Positions 56,728 to 64,000 of a DNA stretch of 64,000 nucleotides are shown here, piece by piece (the first letter of the stretch is position 1; the number at the start of each line of letters is the position of its first letter). Origin of the DNA: Devosia sp. (GTDB lineage Bacteria > Pseudomonadota > Alphaproteobacteria > Rhizobiales > Devosiaceae); the NCBI RefSeq assembly GCF_024707125.1, contig NZ_JANQAH010000009.1:1-64000 (forward strand). Direction: 5' to 3'. Position numbers and translations under genes: made by a program. Under the pieces are notes generated by a model. The model searched no databases, was not told the DNA's origin, and saw only the letters and a program-made list of their open reading frames with translations.

Positions 56728-57728
56728 GACGAGGCTCCCTTGAAAATGCCGGTCGGTCGCACGAGCAGGGTGACGACGAGAATGACGAAGGCGACGGTAA
56801 GCTTATATTCGGTGGGCACCAGAGCCAGCGTCGGCGGCAATTGCATCCAATCGGGCAGGATCGCATTGAGCGGCCGGAGCAGCATGGTCCAGTTGAACAC
56901 GGCCAGCGTTTCGGCAAAGCCGATCAGCAGGCCCCCGGCAATTGCACCATAGGCCTGGCCGAGGCCACCGACGATGGCGGCCGCAAAGATCGGCAGGATG
57001 ATGTTGAAGGCGAGATCCGGTTTCAGCGTCACGTCCAGTGCCAGCATCGTGCCTGCCATGCAGCCCAGCGCGCCAGCTATGATCCAGGTCACGCGCACGA
57101 CGAGCGCTGTGTTGATGCCCGAAACCTGAGCGAGGTCGGCATTGTCGGCCATGGCTCGCATGGCCTTACCCAGCCGCGACCGCGTCAGGAAGAAATGCAG
57201 CGCCAGCACCGACACCAGGGTGACGAGGATCATCAGCACCTGCGGCTCGGTGATCACCAGCGGCCTGGTCGAGCCTATGCTGGTCATGTCCATGCGGAAC
57301 ACTTCCTTGGGCTCGGTCTCGAAGAAGGAATAAGAGCCCGCACCAAAGAACAGACGGATAAGCCCCTGGATCATCAGCGTCACGCCGATCGAGGCAATCA
57401 GCAGCGTCACCGGCTTGGCGCCGCGCTTGCGCAGCGGCGCATAAAAACCCTTGTCGATCCCCAGGGCGAGGATGGCGGCCAGAACCATGGCGATGGGCAG
57501 GACGACAAAGCCGGTGGGGATCGGCGTCACGATGCCCCAGGCGGCAAAAAGGCTCGCCAGCAGGAAGGCGATGAACGCGCCGCCGGTCATGAGTTCGGAA
57601 TGGGCAAAGTGTGCGAAGCGCAGAATGCCGAAGACCAGGGTGATACCGATAGCGCCCAGGGCGTAGATGCAGCCGAGAACGAGACCGGAAATGACCACCT
57701 GATTGGTGAAGAAAATGAGTTCGGTCAC
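56724..57728 (-). CDS. livH: Branched-chain amino acid ABC permease LivH
   Basis: 334 residues, about eight membrane segments. It begins FFTNQVVISGLVLGCIYALGAIGITLVFGILRFAHFAHSELM, the standard LivH start, and has GKAMRAMADNADLAQVSGINTALVVR as the ATPase-facing loop. The family forms the translocation pore with LivM. The start is a GTG at 57728 that overlaps the livF stop by 4 bases, so translation is coupled through the operon. Confidence 0.93.
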   Translation of the reverse strand: MTELIFFTNQVVISGLVLGCIYALGAIGITLVFGILRFAHFAHSELMTGGAFIAFLLASLFAAWGIVTPIPTGFVVLPIAMVLAAILALGIDKGFYAPLRKRGAKPVTLLIASIGVTLMIQGLIRLFFGAGSYSFFETEPKEVFRMDMTSIGSTRPLVITEPQVLMILVTLVSVLALHFFLTRSRLGKAMRAMADNADLAQVSGINTALVVRVTWIIAGALGCMAGTMLALDVTLKPDLAFNIILPIFAAAIVGGLGQAYGAIAGGLLIGFAETLAVFNWTMLLRPLNAILPDWMQLPPTLALVPTEYKLTVAFVILVVTLLVRPTGIFKGASS

Positions 57729-58435
57729 GGCTCAGCCCCCAGGAAACTCTTGGCGACTTCCGGATCGGCGATCAGCTCCGCCCCGGTGCCGGTGAAGCGG
57801 TTCTGCCCGCTGGCAAGCACGAAACCCTTGGAGGCAAAGGCCAGGGCCTGTCTTGCATTCTGCTCGACCATGAGAATGCCAACGCCTTCCTTATTGACGC
57901 GCTGGATAGTCTCAAAAATCTCAATGACATAGCGCGGCGAAAGACCCGCCGACGGCTCGTCGAGCATCAGCAGCGTCGGCTTGCTCATCAGCGCGCGGCC
58001 CATCGCCACCATCTGCCGCTGGCCGCCCGAAAGCTCGCCCGCCGGCTGCCGGCGCTTCTCGCGCAGCACCGGGAACATCTCGTAGACCCATTCCATGGTG
58101 CTCGAAAAATCGTCGGTGCGCGTAAAGGCGCCCATTTCGAGATTTTCTTCGACCGACATCGAGGTGAAAACGTTCTTTTCCTGCGGCACGAAGCTCAGCC
58201 CCTTGGGCACGAGCTTGTCGGGCAGGGAATTGGCGATGTTCTCGCCACCGAAATCGATGGTGCCGCCGGTGACTTTCAGCAGGCCAAAGATGGCCTTGAG
58301 CGTCGTCGACTTGCCGGCGCCATTGGGGCCGACGATGACGCCGATATCGCTTTTCTCGATGGCGATATTGACGCCGTTCAAGATCGGCGCGCCACCATAG
58401 CCGCCAACGACATGTTTCAGCTCAATAAGCGGCAT
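57725..58435 (-). CDS. livF: Branched-chain amino acid ABC ATPase LivF
   Basis: 236 residues. Walker A GPNGAGKST, signature LSGGQRQMV, Walker B LLMLDEPSAGLSP and H-loop MVEQNARQAL, which is LivF-type (the His is Asn-flanked EQNA). It powers uptake with LivG on the cytoplasmic side. Its ATG and the livG stop overlap by 1 base. Confidence 0.95.
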   Translation of the reverse strand: MPLIELKHVVGGYGGAPILNGVNIAIEKSDIGVIVGPNGAGKSTTLKAIFGLLKVTGGTIDFGGENIANSLPDKLVPKGLSFVPQEKNVFTSMSVEENLEMGAFTRTDDFSSTMEWVYEMFPVLREKRRQPAGELSGGQRQMVAMGRALMSKPTLLMLDEPSAGLSPRYVIEIFETIQRVNKEGVGILMVEQNARQALAFASKGFVLASGQNRFTGTGAELIADPEVAKSFLGAEP

Positions 58436-59220
58436 CAGACAGCTACCTCGGCAGGCGAGCCGAAATAGGCTTCGACGATTTGGGGATTGGCGCGGATTTC
58501 GGCCATCGGGCCCTCGGCGATCTTTTCGCCCTGCGCCATGACGATGACGGGATCGCAGAGCCGGCCGATTAGGTCCATGTCATGCTCGATGACGAAGAAC
58601 GTATAGCCAAGCTCGCGATTCATGCGCTCGATATTGCTGGCCAGATCATTGAGGAGGCTCTTGTTGACGCCGGCCGCGACTTCATCGAGCAGCACAACCT
58701 TGGCGTCGACCATCATGGTGCGGCCAAGTTCGAGCAGTTTTTTCTGACCGCCCGAAAGGTTCCCGGCCAGTTCGTTGCGCACATGGCCGAGTTTCAAAAA
58801 GTCGATGACGTCGAGCGCCTTCTTGCGGACGTCGGTCTCGCGGCTTTTCACCAGCCCGGGCCGAAACCAGGTCGAGAGCAGATGCTCGCCCGGCTGGTCG
58901 CCCGGCACCATCATCAGGTTTTCGAGCGCAGTCATCTGGCTGAATTCGTGCGCGATCTGGAAGGTGCGCAACATGCCGATGCGGAAAAGCTGGTAGGGCT
59001 TCATACCAGTGACATCGGCGCCATCGAAGATGACCTGGCCGCTATCGGGCGTGATATTGCCAGCGACCATGTTGAACAGGGTCGACTTGCCCGCGCCATT
59101 GGGCCCGATGAGCCCGGTGATCGATCCGCGCCGGACCGAGAGCGAGCAATTGTTGACGGCCGTGAGGCCGCCAAATCTTTTGGAGACGTTGCGAACGTCT
59201 ATAACCAAATCGGTGGTCAC
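58435..59220 (-). CDS. livG: Branched-chain amino acid ABC ATPase LivG
   Basis: 261 residues from the GTG at 59220. Walker A GPNGAGKSTLFN, signature NLSGGQKKL, Walker B VVLLDEVAAGVN and H-loop VIEHDMDLI are complete. The frame extends to 59271 but the family starts at TDLVIDVRNVSKRFGG. It is the first gene of the operon; 156 bases lie before it with no gene. Binding protein LivK lies on the other strand far downstream. Confidence 0.93.
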   Translation of the reverse strand: MTTDLVIDVRNVSKRFGGLTAVNNCSLSVRRGSITGLIGPNGAGKSTLFNMVAGNITPDSGQVIFDGADVTGMKPYQLFRIGMLRTFQIAHEFSQMTALENLMMVPGDQPGEHLLSTWFRPGLVKSRETDVRKKALDVIDFLKLGHVRNELAGNLSGGQKKLLELGRTMMVDAKVVLLDEVAAGVNKSLLNDLASNIERMNRELGYTFFVIEHDMDLIGRLCDPVIVMAQGEKIAEGPMAEIRANPQIVEAYFGSPAEVAV

Positions 59221-59376
59221 TAAGCGCCCCGAATTTCCTGAATGCCATGCCGCCCGGTTAAATCCGGGCAATTTTGGGGCATCTGCTCACAAGCAGGAGT
59301 TATGGTCAACGCCACTGCGCGGCCCCTGGGGACAAAAAGGCCCGGTGAAATCGATTTTTGAATAGATATCAGAGGC

Positions 59377-59739
59377 TCAGACGGCCGCGAGAACCGCGTC
59401 CGCCGTGGAGCGATTGTTGGCAAGCGGCACATCGTAGAGCGTTGCGAGGCGCGTCAGCGCCTTCACATCGACATCATGCGGCTGGGCCGAGAGCGGATCG
59501 ATGAAGAAGATCAGCACGTCGAGCCGGCCTTCACAGATCATCGCACCAAGCTGCTGGTCGCCTCCCAAAGGTCCGCTCTTGAGTAGGGAAACCTCAAGCC
59601 CCGTCGCCGCCATGACGCGGCTCCCGGTCGTTCCTGTGCCCCAAAGCTCATGCTGGACAAGCTTGTGCCGATGCCGTTCGGCCCAGGCACAAAGGTCATC
59701 CTTCTTGTCGTCATGCGCCACAAGGCCAATGCGAGCCAT
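59377..59739 (-). CDS. mgsA: Methylglyoxal synthase
   Basis: 120 residues, somewhat shorter than E. coli MgsA (152). RIGLVAHDDKKDDL at the start, GTGTTGSRV, LLKSGPLGGDQQLGAMICEG and FFIDPLSAQPHDVD include the catalytic Asp residues and phosphate site. It converts dihydroxyacetone phosphate to methylglyoxal, bypassing lower glycolysis when phosphate is low. It is 35 bases after the DUF1801 gene on the same strand. Confidence 0.93.
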   Translation of the reverse strand: MARIGLVAHDDKKDDLCAWAERHRHKLVQHELWGTGTTGSRVMAATGLEVSLLKSGPLGGDQQLGAMICEGRLDVLIFFIDPLSAQPHDVDVKALTRLATLYDVPLANNRSTADAVLAAV

Positions 59740-59774
59740 GCTTGTCTCCCTAACCGGTTCTCTTCAAGCACGGC

Positions 59775-60134
59775 TCAGGCGAAAAGCGCAATGGCCTCGC
59801 TGACCAGCACATAGATGGCCGCCTCCGGAATCGGCGCACCGGGGTAGAGCCGCAGGAATCGCCCCTTCTTCAGTTCTTCGCCCATCAGCAGTCCCTCGGG
59901 GTCGGCCAGCACCCGCCCGTGCTCGAAATAGAGCGAGACCCTGTCGGCATGGGGAAAAACCGCACAGACATGTCCGGCCCTGGCGTGACGGAAATTGACC
60001 GAGCGCCAGCCGCGCATGACTTTCCCCGTCAATCCCGGCATGCCCCTCACCAGTCCGATCAGGTCGCGCGCCAGGGCGCCGATCTCTTCGGGTAGTGGAT
60101 CGAGCAGATCACCGAGACCAGGAAGATCCTGCAT
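59775..60134 (-). CDS. DUF1801 family protein
   Basis: 119 residues. The segment KVMRGWRSVNFRHARAGHVCAVFPHADRVSLYFEHGRVLADPEG resembles the DUF1801 beta-alpha-beta fold, found in small proteins of unknown function. I chose ATG 60134 because a terminator for the upstream chemoreceptor ends at 60144, so an upstream TTG at 60152 would lie within its U-tail. It probably shares a transcript with mgsA. Confidence 0.7.
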   Translation of the reverse strand: MQDLPGLGDLLDPLPEEIGALARDLIGLVRGMPGLTGKVMRGWRSVNFRHARAGHVCAVFPHADRVSLYFEHGRVLADPEGLLMGEELKKGRFLRLYPGAPIPEAAIYVLVSEAIALFA

Positions 60135-60143
60135 CGCGCCATC

Positions 60144-60175
60144 CAAAAGCAAAGCGCCGCCTCATGGGCGACGCC
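60144..60175 (-). terminator. Rho-independent terminator of the globin-coupled chemoreceptor gene
   Basis: On the minus strand GCGTCGCC and GGCGGCGC pair (one T-G pair) around a short loop and are followed by TTTGCTTTT. It begins about 40 bases after the chemoreceptor stop codon. Confidence 0.7.
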
Positions 60176-60216
60176 TTGTTTTCACCGCTTGCGATGACAG
60201 GTGCTGTCAGCAGGCC

Positions 60217-61839
60217 TCAGAACTCGTCCCAATCCTGCGCCAGGGCCGTATTGCCATGGCTCTTGGGCACGGGCTTTGCGGCGGGTTTTGCCACGGCCTT
60301 GGGCTGGCGGACAGAAACGGGCGCTGCCGCAAGACGCTGGTGGCCCTCGATGCGGAACACATCGACGATCTTGTCGAGTTCGCTGGCCTGGGCTTCGGTC
60401 TGTTCGATGGCGGCATTGGTCTCTTCCACCAGCGCCGCATTGTGCTGGGTCATTTCGTCCATCTGCCGCACGGCGACGGTCACTTCCTCAAGCGCCGCGG
60501 ACTGGGTGCGATTGGCCTGCGCGATCGTATCGATCAAGGTCGCGCTCTCCTGGGCACCGGCCAGAATATCGAGCAGCACTTCGGCGGCGCGGGCGACCAA
60601 TTGCGTGCCGCTACGCACTTCGGCAGCGCTGGTTTCGATCAGCGCCTTCACTTCCGAGGAGGCATTGGCAGCCGACTGTGCCAACCGTCGCACTTCCACG
60701 GCGACGACGGCAAAGCCCTTGCCTGCTTCGCCGGCGCGCGCCGCTTCCACCGAAGCGTTCAGGGCAAGCAGGTTGGTCTGGAAGGCGATGTCATCGATCA
60801 GACCGATGATGTTGGAAATCTTGGCCGAAGAGGTTTCGATTGCACCCATGGCGCCATTAGCGGCGGTGATCGCCTCCCCGCCGGTCGTCGCGCTTTCCGC
60901 CACGCTACGCGCCTTGTCGCTGGCGGTCGCCGCGCGCTTGGCGTTCTCCACCACAGCTGTCGAGAGCTGTTCGATCGCCGCCGTGGTCTCTTCGATCGTC
61001 GCCGCCTGGCGGGTCGTGCGGTCGGCCAGGTCATTGGTGCCCGACAGAATCTCGCTCGTCGCCACCTTCATCTGGCGCGAGGTCTGCTGCAATTGCGCGA
61101 CAATGGTGCTGAGCCGCTCGGCCACGGCATTGGTATCGTGCTTGATCTGGTCGAATTCGGGCTCGAGCTCGGCCGTCACGCGCGTCGTCAGGTCGCCCCG
61201 CGCCACATCCTGCAGCACCGCGCCGGCGGCGGACACAGCAGCCTCGATCTTGGCCTTGGCCGCATCGTCGGCTTTCTTGGTATCTTCATTGAGCTTTTCG
61301 AAATAGGCCGAGACGCCGATATCGATGTCGAGCAGGACCGCCTTGAGTACCGAAACCAGCGAGCCGGTCAGCACTTCAACGTCCTTCATGATCTCCTTGG
61401 GATCGCGCGGCACCGAACGCCCGAACGCACCCTTGGTGGGGGTCAGCGCCGTAGCCATGTAATCGGTGATGATACCGGTCACCAGCGTTTCGATGATGAG
61501 ACTGTATCCACCAATATGCCAGCGCGGTTCGAGCCCGATCAGCGCATGTCGAAGGCCGACGCGCGTGCTCGCTTCAAAGTAGTTGGCATCGAGTTGGCCC
61601 GAGGCAATGGCGCTCCAATGGCCGACCTGCTTGCCCTGGGCGCGGTTCATCTGCGGCTTGCCATCGAAGAAGCGCGCCACGGCCGGAACGGTCGCGATAT
61701 GGCCATAGAACCGCTCGAGCGCCGGCACGAGATGGGCTTCGATCAGCGGCCGGATACGCACGAGGCGCGACCGGGCCTCCTCATCGAGTTGAACGAAATC
61801 CAGCCGCGACTGCAGCAGCTCGTGAGAAGATTTAGACAT
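60217..61839 (-). CDS. Globin-coupled chemoreceptor (HemAT-like oxygen sensor)
   Basis: 540 residues, no membrane segment. The N-terminal sensor globin (about 1-170) has the proximal His at about 98 in VGLRHALIGLEPRWHIGGY, the HemAT/GCS signature. A linker with DIGVSAYFEKLN leads to a short HAMP-like part and the signalling hairpin with tip [27 protein letters not shown]. It should bind heme and report oxygen to CheA. The C-terminus is DWDEF, an xWxxF CheR/CheB docking end. ATG 61839 precedes the globin; a frame to 61896 is not conserved. Confidence 0.9.
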   Translation of the reverse strand: MSKSSHELLQSRLDFVQLDEEARSRLVRIRPLIEAHLVPALERFYGHIATVPAVARFFDGKPQMNRAQGKQVGHWSAIASGQLDANYFEASTRVGLRHALIGLEPRWHIGGYSLIIETLVTGIITDYMATALTPTKGAFGRSVPRDPKEIMKDVEVLTGSLVSVLKAVLLDIDIGVSAYFEKLNEDTKKADDAAKAKIEAAVSAAGAVLQDVARGDLTTRVTAELEPEFDQIKHDTNAVAERLSTIVAQLQQTSRQMKVATSEILSGTNDLADRTTRQAATIEETTAAIEQLSTAVVENAKRAATASDKARSVAESATTGGEAITAANGAMGAIETSSAKISNIIGLIDDIAFQTNLLALNASVEAARAGEAGKGFAVVAVEVRRLAQSAANASSEVKALIETSAAEVRSGTQLVARAAEVLLDILAGAQESATLIDTIAQANRTQSAALEEVTVAVRQMDEMTQHNAALVEETNAAIEQTEAQASELDKIVDVFRIEGHQRLAAAPVSVRQPKAVAKPAAKPVPKSHGNTALAQDWDEF

Positions 61840-61988
61840 GACCGGCCTTTGACGAACGTCGGGATTACTTGGCTTGAACCGCGCGCAAGTTCCCAATCTT
61901 GGTCACGATCAACCCCAGAACCCTATGGCACTCTTGGTAAATTTCCGGTTTACCGGTTCAAAATTGCCCAAAGAAAAGGCAGTTGTAG

Positions 61989-63689
61989 CTAGGCCGCCGA
62001 GCGCTCCTGCCGTGTGCTCCTTGGCTCCTGGCGGAAGACATCGACAATGCTGTCAAGCTTGGCCGCCTGGGCTTCGGTCTGTTCGATGGCCGCATTGGTC
62101 TGTTCCACCAGCGCCGCATTGTGCTGCGTCATTTCGTCCATTTGCCGAACGGCGGTTGCCACCTCATTGAGCGCGCTCGACTGTTCGCGGCTGGCCTTGG
62201 CCATCTCCCCGATCAATCCAAAACTGTCCTCAGCCCCGTGCAGGATGTCGTCCAGTTTTCGTGCCGCCTGTTCGACGAGCTGGGCGCCGGTCCTCACTTC
62301 GCCGGCGCTGGTCTCAATCAGGGCCTTGACGTCGGCCGAAGCCTGCGCCGCCGATTGCGCAAGGCGCCGCACTTCCACCGCCACCACCGCAAAACCCTTG
62401 CCCGCATCGCCCGCCCGCGCCGCTTCTACCGAAGCGTTGAGGGCAAGGAGGTTAGTCTGAAAGGCAATATCGTCGATCAACCCGATGATGTTTGAAATCT
62501 TGCCCGACGAGGCCTCGATGGCCGCCATGGCTGCGGTCGCGTCTCCCATCACCATGCCGCCCTTGGTCGCGTCTTCGGCCAAGCTACGAGCCTTTTCGCT
62601 GGCTGTCGCCGCCCGCGTTGCATTGTCGGCAACGGTCCCGGCAAGCTGCTCGACGGCGGCCGAGGTTTCCTCGATGGTTGCCGCCTGGCGCGTCGTGCGC
62701 TGCGACAGATCATTGGCCCCAGCCAGGATTTCGGCGGTCGCGGTCTTGAGTGAACCCGACGCATTGCGCAGGCCACCAACAATGGTTTCGAGTTGGCTCA
62801 GCGACTGGTTGAAGGCCTGCCGGAGCTGCTCGTATTGCCCGGTAAAGCTGGTATCGATCCGCCCGCCAAGGTCCCCGTTGGACATGCGCGCAAGGCTCTG
62901 CGTCAGCAGCGCAATAATGCCTTCGGCCCGCTTGCGTTCGGAAATATCGGTGGCGAACTTGACGACCTTTACCACCTTGCCGGCGGCATCGAAAATGGGG
63001 TTGTAGGAGGCCTGGATCCAGATCTCCTTGCCGCCCTTGCCAAAACGCTGGAACTCAGCCGAGATATATTCGCCCGCCCCCAATCTTTGCCAGAAGGAGC
63101 GGTATTCAGCGCTTGCGGCAAAGTCCTTGTCGCAGAACATGGAATGATGCCGCCCGACGATTTCTTCGAGGCGATAGCCTAGGGTGGCGAGAAAGTTCTG
63201 GTTCGCCTCCATGATCGTACCATCGAGCTTGAACGCAATGACGGCCTGGACGCGTGAAATCGCTTCCACCTGCGCCTTGTGATCGGCCGCCCGGCTTACC
63301 TGCTCGGTAATGTCGGTGGCAAACTTGATGACCTTTACCGGCTTGCCGGACTTGTCCATGACCGGGTTGTAGCTCGCCTGGATCCAGATTTCGCGCCCGC
63401 CCTTGGCAAGCCGCCGATAGGCCGCGGACTGAAATGAACCGCGCCGGAGCTCGGCCCAGAAATTCCTGTACTCTTCGCTCGTCGCAAAGGCAGGATCGCA
63501 GAACATCGAATGGTGCTTGCCGACGATTTCGTCGAGGCGATATCCCATCGCGCCGAGAAAGTTCTCGTTGGCCGTTATGATCTTGCCTTCAAGGGTGAAT
63601 TCGATGACTGCCTGGCTACGCGATATGGCCGCACACTTGGCCTCGAGATCACGTATCGAAGCACCCTGCCCAAAGCCCAGCGCTCGCAT
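61989..63689 (-). CDS. Soluble chemoreceptor with two tandem PAS domains
   Basis: 566 residues from ATG 63689, after AAGAGG; the longer frame to 63821 is not family-like. Two nearly parallel PAS repeats: [73 protein letters not shown] (first) and the matching second unit about 120 residues later. A short HAMP-like linker follows, then the signalling hairpin. It lacks membrane segments and the C-terminal xWxxF end. The repeated HHSMF resembles Aer-like PAS, but the ligand is unknown. 149 bases separate it from the globin-coupled receptor. Confidence 0.88.
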   Translation of the reverse strand: MRALGFGQGASIRDLEAKCAAISRSQAVIEFTLEGKIITANENFLGAMGYRLDEIVGKHHSMFCDPAFATSEEYRNFWAELRRGSFQSAAYRRLAKGGREIWIQASYNPVMDKSGKPVKVIKFATDITEQVSRAADHKAQVEAISRVQAVIAFKLDGTIMEANQNFLATLGYRLEEIVGRHHSMFCDKDFAASAEYRSFWQRLGAGEYISAEFQRFGKGGKEIWIQASYNPIFDAAGKVVKVVKFATDISERKRAEGIIALLTQSLARMSNGDLGGRIDTSFTGQYEQLRQAFNQSLSQLETIVGGLRNASGSLKTATAEILAGANDLSQRTTRQAATIEETSAAVEQLAGTVADNATRAATASEKARSLAEDATKGGMVMGDATAAMAAIEASSGKISNIIGLIDDIAFQTNLLALNASVEAARAGDAGKGFAVVAVEVRRLAQSAAQASADVKALIETSAGEVRTGAQLVEQAARKLDDILHGAEDSFGLIGEMAKASREQSSALNEVATAVRQMDEMTQHNAALVEQTNAAIEQTEAQAAKLDSIVDVFRQEPRSTRQERSAA

Positions 63690-63970
63690 TTTTTGGCCTC
63701 TTGTCTGGGACGACAGCCGCCTATCGTCCTCTTTATGAGGCTGCGCCCCGAGGGTTAACAAAGGCTTTCTTGCCAAGTAGAATGTTTTTCGTATTTTACG
63801 AACCGCATGTAAAAAAGACATGCGTCGAATTAATATGACAAAATCCGTCAGTAGATAATTCGACTATACTCTACGTACGAATGCGCATTCGCGATTGCAT
63901 CTATCGTTACTAAATCTTGGGCGATGATAAGCGCGCCTTTATTGAGGGCACTCTGTCCCGGCGAATAACG

Positions 63971-64000
63971 AGGGGCGCCATCTCGGCGCCCCTTTGCTTT
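63971..64000. terminator. Rho-independent terminator at the window edge
   Basis: AGGGGCGCC and GGCGCCCCT pair around a 5-base loop, followed by TTGCTTT. The gene it serves is probably outside the window; 63690-63970 shows no gene apart from the chemoreceptor promoter region. Confidence 0.7.

Noticed and set aside
1-64000. CRISPR arrays, tRNA or rRNA genes, insertion sequences, prophage
   Set aside because: I found no regularly spaced repeats, no cloverleaf-type T-loop motifs in the gaps, no transposase or phage structural genes.

Overview
The window reads as a piece of alphaproteobacterial chromosome, order Hyphomicrobiales and probably Devosia or a close relative. GC is high, and the gene order prmC-prfA-ptsP-lysC-ubiG and helicase-S4-fdxA-carD is typical of that order. 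This assignment comes from gene content and remembered synteny; no database search was run.

Layout. 0.5-7.6 kb: an M23 cell-wall peptidase, a small VOC protein with a LysR regulator, a divergent Tat-exported metallo-beta-lactamase-fold hydrolase, and clpB with a heat-shock-like promoter. 7.9-10.7 kb is accessory: an orphan DUF4393/Abi-alpha-like gene, a perfect 24-bp palindrome, and two tandem paralogous secreted alpha/beta hydrolases. 11.3-19.6 kb is a core block: DUF4167 protein, prmC, prfA, ptsP, lysC, divergent ubiG, and an AlkD-like repair protein. 19.6-20.3 kb is repeat-rich. 20.3-29.5 kb: ilvD, a two-domain VOC protein, an aldo/keto reductase, YjbR and DUF1178 proteins, a nitrilase-family amidase, grxC, comF, an NDUFAF5-like methyltransferase, a P-loop kinase and a cupin. 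29.6-41.1 kb: a membrane chemoreceptor, carD, fdxA, an S4 RNA-binding protein, a damaged helicase gene, a DUF3108 protein, rpmB, yhhQ, a membrane protein of unknown role, an L,D-transpeptidase lipoprotein and a VOC protein. 41.2-50.9 kb: a heterodimeric ABC exporter with one degenerate ATP site, pyruvate carboxylase, a TIGR01244 phosphatase and a GGDEF-EAL protein. 51.0-60.1 kb: an orphan glycine-betaine-type binding protein, then a livK-livGFHM branched-chain amino acid uptake locus split by a methyltransferase and a RES/Xre toxin-antitoxin pair, then mgsA and a DUF1801 protein. 60.2-63.7 kb: two soluble chemoreceptors, one globin-coupled (oxygen) and one with two PAS domains.

The clearest anomaly is at about 35.28-35.52 kb. 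The N-terminal codons and the C-terminal half of an MgpS-type helicase are both present, but the ATPase core between them is replaced by about 240 bp of homopolymer-rich, unnatural-looking sequence. This is most likely an assembly or sequencing artefact. Immediately beside it, a gene-free 0.84-kb stretch holds two diverged copies of an undescribed 51-bp motif at identical internal spacing. Palindromic dispersed repeats occur in several intergenic regions, and one has inserted in frame into prmC.

I found no wholly new multi-gene system. The best candidates for novelty are the duplicated 51-bp motif, the orphan Abi-alpha gene beside a long palindrome, and the toxin-antitoxin pair embedded in the liv locus with its tandem operator.
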